Assembly: GCF_009883055.1 (NCBI RefSeq)
Contig: NZ_WWVR01000053.1
Span: forward strand, 1 to 12,460
Length of the DNA: 12,460 bases
Source: Blautia sp. BIOML-A1
GTDB taxonomy: Bacteria > Bacillota > Clostridia > Lachnospirales > Lachnospiraceae
Direction: 5' to 3'
Shown: positions 5,509 through 12,460 of the stretch, in pieces
Layout of the letters: each line of letters opens with the position of its first letter
Position numbering within the stretch: the stretch's first letter is position 1
Position numbers and translations under genes: made by a program
The notes under the pieces: model-generated
Told to the model about the DNA's origin: nothing
Databases searched by the model: none
What the model saw: only the letters and a program-made list of their open reading frames with translations

Positions 5509-5526
5509 GTTCAGTGCTTTTTTGTT
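5468..5526. repeat. right 59-base direct repeat bordering the AT-rich island
   Basis: Same orientation and same length as 2519-2577, with 47 of 59 positions identical. The first 23 bases, from GAATAATAAG to the stem arm CACTGAA, are exact, and the other stem arm with its T-run differs at one position. It lies directly before the convergent dapF stop. Confidence 0.85.
5483..5523. terminator. bidirectional terminator between the island and dapF
   Basis: GCACTGAAC (5483-5491) pairs with GTTCAGTGC (5509-5517), with an inner CATGA/TCATG stem. Six T follow on the plus strand (5518-5523), and the AAAAA before the stem gives a T-run on the minus strand, so it can end both the island transcript and dapF. 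Confidence 0.85.
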
Positions 5527-5531
5527 ACAGA

Positions 5532-6386
5532 TTACCTAAGAAATGAAAGATCAATCTCTCCATCGAAAACAGTAGTAGCCGGTCCGGTCATGTAGACAAG
5601 GTTTTCCTGGCGGTTCCAGAGGATCTGGAGATCGCCTCCGAGGAGCTTGACGGTGACAGGCCTGCCCTCATCGACGAGTCCGTTCAGGGTGGAGGCTACA
5701 GCCACAGCGCAGGCACCGGTACCACAGGCGAGGGTTTCACCGGAACCACGTTCCCACACGCGCATCTGAAGAGTATGGCGGTCAATGACCCTGACAAATT
5801 CTGTATTGATACGATCCGGGAAAGCAATATGGTTTTCGAATTTCGGACCAATTTTTTCGATTTCGAGGTTTTCGAGATCATCCATATATACGATCGCATG
5901 GGGATTTCCCATGGAAACACCTGTGATACGATAAGCAGTGCCATCTACATCCAATGGCTCATTGATGACCTGTTCCTTGTCGGATACGATCGGGATCTGG
6001 TTTGCTGTGAGAATCGGTGAGCCCATGTTTACTTTGACCAGAGCGACCTTACCGTCATCACCGAGGGTCAGATCAAGATATTTGATACCACTTTTGGTGG
6101 CAACAGAGATGCTTGTCTTGTTGACAATACCGTAATCATAAGCGTATTTGGCAACGCAGCGGATTCCGTTTCCGCACATGGCTCCCTGGGATCCGTCAAG
6201 GTTGTACATATCCATCTCACAGTCGGCAGCATCAGATGGTTTGATCAGGATCAGTCCGTCAGATCCGATTCCGAAGTGGCGGTCACTGACAAATTTGGCT
6301 ACTTCAGAGGGATTGGTGACAGTTTCCTTAAAGCAGTTTACGTATACATAATCATTGCCGATACCTTGCATTTTTGTAAATTTCAT
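5532..6386 (-). CDS. dapF: diaminopimelate epimerase
   Basis: Cofactor-independent racemisation of LL- to meso-diaminopimelate in lysine and peptidoglycan precursor synthesis; cytosolic. The 284-aa product has the normal length and both catalytic cysteines: Cys71 in MCGNGIRC (70-77) and Cys221 in GSGETLACGTGACA (214-227). The N-terminal FTKMQGIGNDYVYV (3-16) with the conserved Asn11 and the FGIGSDGLI segment (38-46) bind substrate. AGGAGG (6393-6398 on the plus strand) lies 6 bases before the ATG, which fixes the start. It faces the island and shares the terminator at 5483-5523. No other lysine-pathway gene is adjacent. A possible weak promoter (-10 TATAAC, -35 TTACCT, 17 apart on the minus strand, about 6423-6451) overlaps the edge of the structured repeat. 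Confidence 0.97.
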   Translation of the reverse strand: MKFTKMQGIGNDYVYVNCFKETVTNPSEVAKFVSDRHFGIGSDGLILIKPSDAADCEMDMYNLDGSQGAMCGNGIRCVAKYAYDYGIVNKTSISVATKSGIKYLDLTLGDDGKVALVKVNMGSPILTANQIPIVSDKEQVINEPLDVDGTAYRITGVSMGNPHAIVYMDDLENLEIEKIGPKFENHIAFPDRINTEFVRVIDRHTLQMRVWERGSGETLACGTGACAVAVASTLNGLVDEGRPVTVKLLGGDLQILWNRQENLVYMTGPATTVFDGEIDLSFLR

Positions 6387-6433
6387 AAATTTCCTCCTGT
6401 TATTAAAGTATTCTCCCCATTAGTTATAATATC

Positions 6434-6575
6434 GTAACTGTTCACAGGTAATATCCCGCGAGGTGTTTTGCCATGAATATGGCAAAATCCCGAGACATAT
6501 GGGGCAAAATGCCATCACCGAAGGTGATTTGGAATGCATTTTGACCAAGTTACTGCGAACGGAGTGAACAGTAAC
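6434..6575 (-). repeat. structured intergenic repeat, complete copy (MITE-like)
   Basis: The part 6476-6574 matches the reverse complement of 12362-12460 with 4 mismatches in 99 bases. The unit is bounded by near-perfect inverted ends, GTAACTGTTCAC (6434-6445) and GTGAACAGTAAC (6564-6575), 11 of 12 paired. Inside are three hairpins: TTTTGCCAT/ATGGCAAAA (6466-6487); a long stem CAAAATGC...GCATTTTG enclosing ATCACC-GAA-GGTGAT; and TTACTG...CAGTAA near the end, with GA/GA opposed bases and a GGA loop. No open frame is present. The relative orientation of the two copies is certain; the strand label is arbitrary. The remainder of 6387-6719 is AT-rich, and I see nothing else in it except a weak hairpin at 6670-6686. 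Confidence 0.85.
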
Positions 6576-6666
6576 ACAATATCTTTTGTAAAAAGCTGGA
6601 TAAACTTTCCAGTATCATAGAACCACAGTATAGCGGAAAAATGTTATGATTTTGTGAAAATTTACC

Positions 6667-6686
6667 AAAAAGAACTCAAAATTCTT
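6667..6686 (-). terminator. weak candidate terminator of hydF
   Basis: On the minus strand AAGAA-TTTTGAG-TTCTT is followed by TTT, about 35 bases after the hydF stop. The stem is only 5 bp and AT-rich, so termination here is uncertain. Confidence 0.25.
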
Positions 6687-6719
6687 ATGAACAACGCTTA
6701 AAATTTCTTGCCGATAAGT

Positions 6720-7949
6720 CTACGGAAGCAGTTTCTGCATTTCTGGAAAAGGACCAAGGCTTCTTTTTAGAATTCCTGTGACCTGTGCGATCAGGATACC
6801 ATAGTTGGTGATGGGAACTCCCTGATCCTGGCAGCAGGCAATACGATATTTCATTTCCCTCTCATTCAGCATACATCCACCACAATGAACCACCATTTTA
6901 TAGGAAGAAACATCTTCCGGGAATTCTGTTCCGGAGGTAAATTCAAAGACTGGTTTTTTGCCGGTATAATTTCGAATCCAGTCGGGAATCTTGCTGGTTC
7001 CGATATCTCCGCACTGACGGTGATGCGTACATCCCTCAGATATCAGAATACGGTCGCCGTCTTCAAGAGAAGAAAGTGAAGAAACTCCCTTTAACTGTGT
7101 CTCAAGTTCTCCCTTATATCTCGCAAAGAGAATAGAAAATGAAGTCAGGGTAATATCTTCAGGGGTATCTCTGGAAACGCGTGCAAATGCCTGGCTGTCG
7201 GTGACTACGAGCCGTGGCCTGATCCCCTGGGCACGGAAATGTTCCAGAGTATCTTTAAGTTCGGTATCACGTACAACAAGAGAAAGCGCACCCCTCTCCA
7301 GGATGTCGCGGATCGTCTGCTGTTGCGGCAGGATCAGACGGCCTTTTGGCGCGGCCTTGTCGATCGGGACAACAAGGATCACCAGATCCAGAGGCTCGAT
7401 CAGATCCTGGATCAGAGGATATTTGTGCGTATCTTCTGGCTTGAGAGAGGCGATTTTTTCTTTCAGTTCATAGATATTCATATTTGAGGAAGCACTGACC
7501 AGAACTTCGCCGGGACGGACAGACATAGCCAGATCTTTGATCTCTTCGTTTGAAAGCAGATCGATCTTGTTATAAACGACCAGATATGGAATTTTTTTCT
7601 TATGGAAACGATGGATCAGGGCGAACTCTTCTTCTGTTTTGCTGATTGTACTGTCTATGACCAGAATGGCGATATCGGTTTTATTCAGAACCTGATAGCT
7701 TTTGCGGACACGAAGCGCACCAAGTTCTCCTTTATCATCAATACCGGGAGTATCAATGATCATTACAGGTCCGAGAGGAAGAAGTTCCATTGTCTTGTAT
7801 ACAGGATCCGTCGTGGTTCCCATGACGGAAGAAACGATGGAGAGATCCTGACCGGTCACAGCATTGATGACACTGGATTTACCTGCATTTCTTTTTCCGA
7901 AAAAACTGATATGTACCCGTTCTGAGGTGGGTGTCTGATTCATTCCCAT
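6720..7949 (-). CDS. hydF: [FeFe]-hydrogenase H-cluster maturation GTPase HydF
   Basis: HydF is the scaffold and GTPase on which the di-iron subcluster made with HydE and HydG is assembled and passed to apo-[FeFe]-hydrogenase. The 409-aa product has an Era/TrmE-like GTPase domain: G1 GKRNAGKSS (18-26), G2 Thr in GTTTDPV (44-50), G3 DTPG (66-69), G4 NKID (127-130) and G5 SAS (152-154). A dimerisation domain follows, then a C-terminal Fe-S domain with C307-T-H309 and H355-C356-x2-C359, the CxH...HCxxC cluster site. The start is placed at CAT 7947-7949, 7 bases after AGGAGG (7957-7962); a longer in-frame start at 7997 has no such site and would lie near the predicted transcript start. hydE, hydG and the hydrogenase are not in the window. 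Its presence marks a hydrogen-metabolising anaerobe. Confidence 0.96.
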   Translation of the reverse strand: MGMNQTPTSERVHISFFGKRNAGKSSVINAVTGQDLSIVSSVMGTTTDPVYKTMELLPLGPVMIIDTPGIDDKGELGALRVRKSYQVLNKTDIAILVIDSTISKTEEEFALIHRFHKKKIPYLVVYNKIDLLSNEEIKDLAMSVRPGEVLVSASSNMNIYELKEKIASLKPEDTHKYPLIQDLIEPLDLVILVVPIDKAAPKGRLILPQQQTIRDILERGALSLVVRDTELKDTLEHFRAQGIRPRLVVTDSQAFARVSRDTPEDITLTSFSILFARYKGELETQLKGVSSLSSLEDGDRILISEGCTHHRQCGDIGTSKIPDWIRNYTGKKPVFEFTSGTEFPEDVSSYKMVVHCGGCMLNEREMKYRIACCQDQGVPITNYGILIAQVTGILKRSLGPFPEMQKLLP

Positions 7950-8009
7950 AGCACAGCCTCCTTTTATGTGTAAAATGCATAAAAATTTAGAAAACAAAAG
8001 TATTTATTT

Positions 8010-8038
8010 ATTATAAAAAAATATATGAGTATATTCAA
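8010..8038 (-). promoter_or_regulatory. promoter of hydF
   Basis: On the minus strand TTGAAT (8033-8038), a 17-base spacer and TATAAT (8010-8015). The predicted transcript starts near 8003, leaving a leader of about 54 bases. Confidence 0.7.
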
Positions 8039-8134
8039 GTGTAATACAGGGATATCCATCCGGATTTAGGTGTTTTTACAAAGGAACTGACAAATATGAC
8101 GGAAATTTTGTGTGTTTATTAATGAAAGTAGTGC

Positions 8135-8162
8135 TTGTAATTTTGAAATAGTGTGTTACAAT
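8135..8162 (+). promoter_or_regulatory. promoter of the amino-acid ABC transporter operon
   Basis: TTGTAA (8135-8140), a 16-base spacer and TACAAT (8157-8162). The leader of about 65 bases contains an inverted repeat, TATGCA-AATTCA-TGCATA (8182-8199), which may be an operator or a small leader hairpin. GGAGG (8221-8225) lies 8 bases before the ATG. Confidence 0.6.
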
Positions 8163-8233
8163 AAGTAAAACGAAGAGGAAATATGCAAATTCATGCATAA
8201 ATATTCTCGAAGCAGAACGAGGAGGAGAAGAAA

Positions 8234-9088
8234 ATGAACTTAAAGAAAATTACAGCACTGGCACTTGGCGCAGTTATGGCAGTTTCTATGGCAGTACCGA
8301 CATTTGCAGCAGATGAGGTTGAGACCGTTACAGATGGCAAGCTTACAGTAGCAACAAGCCCGGATTTTGCACCGTATGAATTCTATTCTATCGATGAGGA
8401 TGGCAATCCGTCACTGGCAGGATTCGACATGGATCTGGCAAAATATATTGCAGACAAGATGGGACTGGAACTGGAAGTAATTCCGATGGACTTTGACGGT
8501 GTTTTAAGCGAACTGTCTCAGAAGAACGTAGACCTTGGTATGGCTGGTCTTTCACCGGATCCGGCTCGTGAGGATGCAATGGACTTTTCTGACATCTATT
8601 ATGAAGGTGGACAGTCTTTTGTAACAGTTAAGGATAAAGCAGACAAATTCAAGACTCTGGAAGATGCAAACAACGCAGATTATTCTATCGGAGCACAGAC
8701 AGGTTCTATCCAGCTGACTCTTGCAAACGAGAATGCTCCGGATGCTGATATCGTATCTCTTCCGAAGGTTACAGATCTTATCACAGAACTTCTGACTGGC
8801 AAGATGGACGGAGCATTTATCGAAACAGCTGTTGCAGAGAGCTACAAAGAGAACTACCCGGATCTCGAGATCGTATGTGACGTACCATATGAGGCAACCG
8901 GTTCTTCCATCGGTGTTGCCAAGGGAAATGAGGCTCTTCTGAAGGCTGTCAATGAGGCAATTAAATCCGCCAAGGAAGATGGTTCCCTGGACAAATTTGT
9001 TGCAGATGCTACAGAGCTTGCAGCAGGTCAGACATATGAAGGAACACTGGATGATAATGGTGCTGTTCCGGAAACAGATGCTGAATAA
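8234..9088 (+). CDS. polar amino-acid ABC transporter substrate-binding protein (SBP_bac_3)
   Basis: Captures the ligand outside the membrane and delivers it to the permease encoded next. The 284-aa product has a typical signal peptide: MNLKK, hydrophobic core from about 6 to 22, and a likely cut after TFA (25). The mature part starts with KLTVATSPDFAPYEF (36-50), continues with GFDMDLAKYIA (63-73) and MAGLSPDPAREDAMDFS (103-119), and has GAQTGSIQ (153-160), all characteristic of the family 3 periplasmic-binding fold. Unlike most such proteins in monoderm bacteria there is no lipobox cysteine; the only Cys is residue 215. A signal peptidase I secreted or otherwise retained protein is implied. 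The C-terminal tail (GTLDDNGAVPETDAE) is acidic. Substrate cannot be read from the sequence. It is first in a three-gene transporter operon, with a hairpin after it. Confidence 0.92.
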   Translation: MNLKKITALALGAVMAVSMAVPTFAADEVETVTDGKLTVATSPDFAPYEFYSIDEDGNPSLAGFDMDLAKYIADKMGLELEVIPMDFDGVLSELSQKNVDLGMAGLSPDPAREDAMDFSDIYYEGGQSFVTVKDKADKFKTLEDANNADYSIGAQTGSIQLTLANENAPDADIVSLPKVTDLITELLTGKMDGAFIETAVAESYKENYPDLEIVCDVPYEATGSSIGVAKGNEALLKAVNEAIKSAKEDGSLDKFVADATELAAGQTYEGTLDDNGAVPETDAE

Positions 9089-9129
9089 GCAGATTTACTT
9101 TACAGGAAATACAAGATAATAGCTGACAG

Positions 9130-9161
9130 ATTCCTCCCCAGAATACATGGGGAGGAATTTT
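9130..9161 (+). terminator. strong hairpin between binding-protein and permease genes
   Basis: ATTCCTCCCCA (9130-9140), loop GAATACA, TGGGGAGGAAT (9148-9158): 11 bp with no mismatch, followed by TTT only. Most likely a partial terminator or mRNA-stabilising stem that gives more binding protein than permease and ATPase, a common arrangement in ABC operons. Confidence 0.7.
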
Positions 9162-9196
9162 GCTGAAAATACTACTATATAATGAAAGGAGTTTTT

Positions 9197-9982
9197 ATGG
9201 ACAGTTTTATTAAATTATCAAATTTCGGGAAAATTGCTCCCTATGCACAGCTGTTCAGACAGGGACTTCTGGTAACTGTACTGCTGTCTCTTTTTACAGT
9301 AGCGATCGGTTTCGTACTCGCCCTGCTTCTGGCACTGATGCGTATGTCGAACATTCGTCCGTTCCGTGGTCTTGCCGTGAAGCGAAACGGACATCTGAGA
9401 GAGGGAGGACCGCTGGTATGGCTGTCAAAATTTAATCCTCTTTCTTTTATCGCAACAGCATATGTTGAGATCCTTCGATCCACTCCTGTGCTTGTACAGA
9501 TCTTCATCATTTATTATGGGGTTTTTGGAATGATCGATCTGCCATCCTTCCAGATGTTTGGATTCATTAAATTTAACAGATTTTTCCCTGGTGTAGTAGC
9601 ACTTGGCATGAACTCTGGTGCGTATCTCTGTGAGATCATCCGTGCCGGTATCCAGTCCATTGATCAGGGACAGACAGAGGCAGCACGTTCTCTGGGACTT
9701 TCCCAGACTATGAACCTGCGTTACATTATCCTTCCGCAGGCTCTCAAAAATATCCTTCCGGCAATCGCAAATGAATTTGTTGTTATCATCAAGGAGTCTG
9801 CGATTACTTATACCATCGGTGTACAGGATATCATGTCTGCTGTAAACGCAGTGAAGGGTGCAACATTTATCATCATTGAGCCTCTGCTGGTTGCAACAGC
9901 GATCTATTTCTGCCTGTGCTTCCCGACCTCCAAACTGATCGCATATTTCGAAAGGAGAATGAGCCATGGCGACAAACGATAG
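9197..9982 (+). CDS. polar amino-acid ABC transporter permease (HisM/GlnP family)
   Basis: Integral membrane subunit forming the translocation path. The 261-aa product has hydrophobic segments at about 24-48, 95-113, 130-147, 193-210 and 223-243. The EAA loop that contacts the ATPase reads [20 protein letters not shown] (161-180), and [12 protein letters not shown] (92-103) is the family's conserved stretch after the first periplasmic loop. An extra polar stretch of roughly 20 residues (56-78, [16 protein letters not shown]...) lies between segments where many homologues are shorter. ATG 9197 is chosen because AAAGGAG (9185-9191) lies just before it; the in-frame ATG at 9182 precedes that site and has none of its own. 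The 3' end overlaps the ATPase gene by 17 bases. The family call is secure, the substrate is not. Confidence 0.93.
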   Translation: MDSFIKLSNFGKIAPYAQLFRQGLLVTVLLSLFTVAIGFVLALLLALMRMSNIRPFRGLAVKRNGHLREGGPLVWLSKFNPLSFIATAYVEILRSTPVLVQIFIIYYGVFGMIDLPSFQMFGFIKFNRFFPGVVALGMNSGAYLCEIIRAGIQSIDQGQTEAARSLGLSQTMNLRYIILPQALKNILPAIANEFVVIIKESAITYTIGVQDIMSAVNAVKGATFIIIEPLLVATAIYFCLCFPTSKLIAYFERRMSHGDKR

Positions 9983-10742
9983 TATGATCCAGGTAAAAAA
10001 CCTTAAGAAACATTATCACAGAGGTGCGATCAAAGCACTGGATGATGTGACTGTGAATATTAACAAAGGCGATGTTATGGTAGTCATCGGACCTTCCGGT
10101 TCCGGTAAATCTACTTTCCTTCGCAGTCTGAACCTTCTGGAAGAACCGACAGATGGAGAGATCATCTTTAATGGCGTGGATATTACCAAGAGGAGATATA
10201 AGGATGCTTCCGGCAAGAAGGTCAAACTGGATATCGATGCCCTCAGACAGAAGATGGGAATGGTGTTCCAGCATTTTAATCTGTTTCCGCACATGACGAT
10301 TCTTGATAATATGACACTTGCACCGATGAAGGTCAAGGGAGTTTCCAAAGCAGATGCAGAGAAAAAGGCTCTGGAGCTTCTTGAACGTGTAGGACTTGCT
10401 GACCGTGCGAATGCGTATCCAATCCAGCTCTCCGGTGGACAGAAACAGCGTGTTGCGATCGTGAGAGCGCTTGCCATGGAACCTGATGTCATGCTTTTTG
10501 ATGAGCCAACATCGGCACTTGACCCGGAGATGGTAGGAGAGGTTCTGGATGTTATGAAAGAACTCGCAAAAGAAGGAATGACCATGGTGGTGGTAACTCA
10601 TGAGATGGGATTTGCGAGAGAAGTCGGAAACCGTGTACTTTTTATGGCAGACGGAAAACTGCTTGAAGATGGAACACCGGCAGATATTTTTGAGAATCCG
10701 ACCAATCCACGTCTTCAGGAATTCCTGTCCAAGGTACTGTAA
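9966..10742 (+). CDS. polar amino-acid ABC transporter ATP-binding protein (GlnQ/HisP family)
   Basis: Cytoplasmic ATPase driving uptake through the adjoining permease. The 258-aa product shows every motif of the class: Walker [10 protein letters not shown] (42-50), Q-loop Gln102 in [11 protein letters not shown], signature LSGGQKQR (155-162), Walker B VMLFDE (175-180), D-loop SALD (183-186) and H-loop His212 in VVTHEMGFA. An insertion at 75-90 ([16 protein letters not shown]) is a little longer than in E. coli HisP/GlnQ but falls in a variable region. AAAGGAG at 9951-9957 sits 8 bases before the ATG, inside the end of the permease gene, so the two are translationally coupled. An intrinsic terminator follows the gene. 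Confidence 0.96.
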   Translation: MATNDSMIQVKNLKKHYHRGAIKALDDVTVNINKGDVMVVIGPSGSGKSTFLRSLNLLEEPTDGEIIFNGVDITKRRYKDASGKKVKLDIDALRQKMGMVFQHFNLFPHMTILDNMTLAPMKVKGVSKADAEKKALELLERVGLADRANAYPIQLSGGQKQRVAIVRALAMEPDVMLFDEPTSALDPEMVGEVLDVMKELAKEGMTMVVVTHEMGFAREVGNRVLFMADGKLLEDGTPADIFENPTNPRLQEFLSKVL

Positions 10743-10783
10743 TATTTATGGAAGATATTGAGCAGTTATGAATCAGTGAAAAA

Positions 10784-10838
10784 GGTAATCAGAAAATTAG
10801 TTACTGTGAACAGCTACGAAAATTCTGGTTGCCTTTTT
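10784..10838 (+). terminator. intrinsic terminator after the transporter operon
   Basis: GGTAATCAGAA (10784-10794) pairs with TTCTGGTTGCC (10823-10833), 11 bp with two G-T pairs, followed by TTTTT. The long loop holds a small CTGT-GA-ACAG stem. The spacing just ahead of the next gene also allows an attenuator role, but no alternative antiterminator fold was evident. Confidence 0.7.
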
Positions 10839-10862
10839 ATACTTTACAGAAAGAGGTAGATT

Positions 10863-12302
10863 ATGACAGCAGAAAAACAGTCTGCACTGCAGACAATTGA
10901 AGAAAAAAGAGATCTGGTCATTGAGATTGCAGATAAAGTATGGGAATTTGCGGAACTTTCTCTTCAGGAATTCAAGTCAGCAAAAACCTATTGTGATGCA
11001 CTGGAAGCGGAAGGTTTTGAAGTAGAGCGTGGAACAGCAGGTATTGAGACGGCATTTACCGCATCTTATGGTCATGGACGTCCATATATCGGAGTTCTGG
11101 CAGAATATGATGCACTTTCCGGACTTTCCCAGGAGGCTGGTCTGACCGAGCGAAAAGAACGCTGTGCAGGTGGAAATGGTCATGGATGTGGACACAACCT
11201 TCTTGGTGCAGGAGCCTTTGCCGCTGCCCTTGGAATCAAAGCCTATCTTGAGCAAAACGACATTTCCGGTACGGTACTCTTCTATGGATGTCCGGGAGAA
11301 GAGGGTGGTGCCGCAAAAGCATTTATGGCAAGAGATGGTGTATGGAAAAAGCTGGATGTGGCACTTACCTGGCATCCGGAGGATGTCAATGAGGTGGCAA
11401 CAGGATCTTCTAATTCCTGTATTCAGGTACAGTACAAGTTTACCGGAACTGCTTCTCATGCGGCAGGTGCACCGGAGATGGGACGCAGTGCACTGGACGC
11501 AGTGGAGCTTATGAACATTGGAGTACAGTTTTTGAGAGAGCATATGAGCGACACGGCGAGAATCCACTATGCGATCACAGATGCAGGCGGCTGCAGTCCG
11601 AATGTTGTACAGCCTCGCGCGAGTGTTCTTTATATGGTACGATCCAATCATGTGGCTGAGGCGGTAGAACTTCAGAAACGTGTGGACAAGATCGCAGAGG
11701 GTGCAGCTCTGATGACAGAGACTACTTATGAGAGAAAGTTTATTGACGGACTTGCGGATACCGTGAGCAATTTTGCTCTGGAGAGGGTTCTCTACAGAAA
11801 TTTCCAGGAACTTGGAGTTCCGGAGTATACAGAAGAAGAAAATGCCTTTGCAGATACACTGGCAGACACTTATGATCACAGTGCAGTTCCCGGGGTTGCA
11901 GCAGAAAATGATGAGGATGCAAGAGAAGAAGTTGAGAAGATGCAGAAAGCATATGGACATGCTATGAATGGATTTCTTGCACCTCTGTATCAGAAGGATG
12001 CATTCCAGGCTGGTTCGACAGATGTCGGTGATGTAAGCTGGCTGACTCCGACAGCACAGATTCATGTGGCAGCATGGCCAAATGGATGCCCGGGACACAG
12101 CTGGCAGAATGTCTCCTGTGATGGTTCAGAAATCGGACATAAAGCGGCAGTTCATGCGGGAAAAGTTCTTGCAGCGGCTGCGATTGATATTCTTGAGGAT
12201 ACGTCGATTCTGGATGAAGCAAGAGCAGAGTTTGAAAAACGTACAAAATCCGGTTATGTATGCCCGATTCCGGCAGATGCAGTACCGGTAATTCCGGACT
12301 GA
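10863..12302 (+). CDS. abgB: M20-family amidohydrolase, aminobenzoyl-glutamate hydrolase subunit B-like (AbgB)
   Basis: Metal-dependent cytosolic amidase/peptidase of the M20D type; E. coli AbgB with AbgA cleaves p-aminobenzoyl-glutamate, and related enzymes cleave other N-acyl amino acids or dipeptides. The 479-aa length is close to the 481 of E. coli AbgB. Candidate metal ligands and catalytic residues are GHGCGHN (106-112, Cys109/His111), PGEEGG (Glu146/Glu147), WHPED (His171) and PGHSW (His412). The SHAAGAP segment (198-204) marks the small dimerisation domain. GAGG (10853-10856) is 6 bases ahead of the ATG. It follows the amino-acid transporter on the same strand but after a terminator; no abgA or abgT is adjacent, so the symbol denotes family only. 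A solo enzyme acting on an imported N-acyl amino acid is a reasonable guess. Confidence 0.85.
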   Translation: MTAEKQSALQTIEEKRDLVIEIADKVWEFAELSLQEFKSAKTYCDALEAEGFEVERGTAGIETAFTASYGHGRPYIGVLAEYDALSGLSQEAGLTERKERCAGGNGHGCGHNLLGAGAFAAALGIKAYLEQNDISGTVLFYGCPGEEGGAAKAFMARDGVWKKLDVALTWHPEDVNEVATGSSNSCIQVQYKFTGTASHAAGAPEMGRSALDAVELMNIGVQFLREHMSDTARIHYAITDAGGCSPNVVQPRASVLYMVRSNHVAEAVELQKRVDKIAEGAALMTETTYERKFIDGLADTVSNFALERVLYRNFQELGVPEYTEEENAFADTLADTYDHSAVPGVAAENDEDAREEVEKMQKAYGHAMNGFLAPLYQKDAFQAGSTDVGDVSWLTPTAQIHVAAWPNGCPGHSWQNVSCDGSEIGHKAAVHAGKVLAAAAIDILEDTSILDEARAEFEKRTKSGYVCPIPADAVPVIPD

Positions 12303-12305
12303 TAT

Positions 12306-12338
12306 AAAAAACCGGCTCCATCAGGAGCCGGTTTTTTT
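12306..12338 (+). terminator. intrinsic terminator after the M20 amidohydrolase
   Basis: ACCGGCTCC (12311-12319), loop ATCA, GGAGCCGGT (12324-12332), then a seven-T run (12332-12338), with A-rich sequence before the stem. It starts a few bases after the stop codon and is a textbook terminator. Confidence 0.93.
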
Positions 12339-12361
12339 ATGTGCGAGGAGCACTCAGTTTC

Positions 12362-12460
12362 TTACTGTTCACTTCGTTCACAGTAACTTGGTCAAAATGC
12401 ATTCCAAATCACCTTCGGTGATAGCATTTTGCCCCGTATGTCTCGGGATTTTGCCATATT
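12362..12460 (+). repeat. structured intergenic repeat, second copy, inverted and cut by window end
   Basis: Its reverse complement matches 6476-6574 with 4 differences in 99 bases. All internal hairpins seen in the first copy are kept. The window ends within the first hairpin of the unit, so about 40 more bases should follow. Confidence 0.88.

Noticed and set aside
7950..7997. 16-codon extension of hydF
   Set aside because: AGGAGG lies inside it, 7 bases before the ATG at 7949, and the residues are not HydF-like.
9160..9183. Internal promoter before the permease (TTGCTG ... TATAAT)
   Set aside because: The spacer is only 12 bases, too short for a sigma-A promoter.
1..12460. CRISPR arrays, tRNA or rRNA genes
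   Set aside because: No regularly spaced repeats and no tRNA or rRNA-like sequence were found on either strand.

Overview
The window looks like chromosome from a gut-type Firmicute, most likely Lachnospiraceae. This is judged from the protein flavour (DapF, HydF, AroE/YdiB-like), the strong AGGAGG ribosome binding sites, and a 99-base structured intergenic repeat present twice in inverted orientation. The assignment is an inference from style; no marker gene settles it.

Layout. 1-380: the 3' end of an IS200/IS605-type tnpB with a downstream hairpin-rich stretch that looks like its omega-RNA and right end. 436-1394: promoter plus a shikimate/quinate dehydrogenase (AroE/YdiB family). 1601-1909 (minus): a solitary MNT-fold nucleotidyltransferase. 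2041-2574: a small two-gene operon of unknown function with a good promoter and terminator. 2578-5467: an AT-rich island flanked by two 59-base direct repeats (47/59 identical, each carrying a terminator). It holds an unknown 126-aa gene, a 707-aa gene, and a possible 5' stub of a further gene. 5532-6386 (minus): dapF. 6434-6575: complete copy of the structured repeat. 6720-7949 (minus): hydF. 8135-10838: promoter, substrate-binding protein, intercistronic hairpin, permease, ATPase and terminator of a polar amino-acid ABC transporter. 10863-12338: an AbgB-like M20 amidohydrolase and its terminator. 12362-12460: second copy of the repeat, inverted and cut by the window edge.

The main point of interest is the 707-aa protein. 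Its N-terminal half is a complete C5-cytosine methyltransferase resembling M.HaeIII. Its C-terminal half carries the GDVRDI ... IGISCKNNHEAVKH ... DFYK signature of the HaeIII restriction endonuclease family. It therefore reads as a one-polypeptide restriction-modification system. The flanking direct repeats suggest how the island entered or rearranged between the small operon and dapF.

The transporter and the amidohydrolase may form a scavenging route in which an N-acylated or peptide-like amino acid is imported and then hydrolysed. A terminator separates them, so shared regulation is not shown. dapF (lysine/peptidoglycan precursor) and hydF ([FeFe]-hydrogenase maturation) are ordinary anaerobe housekeeping genes.
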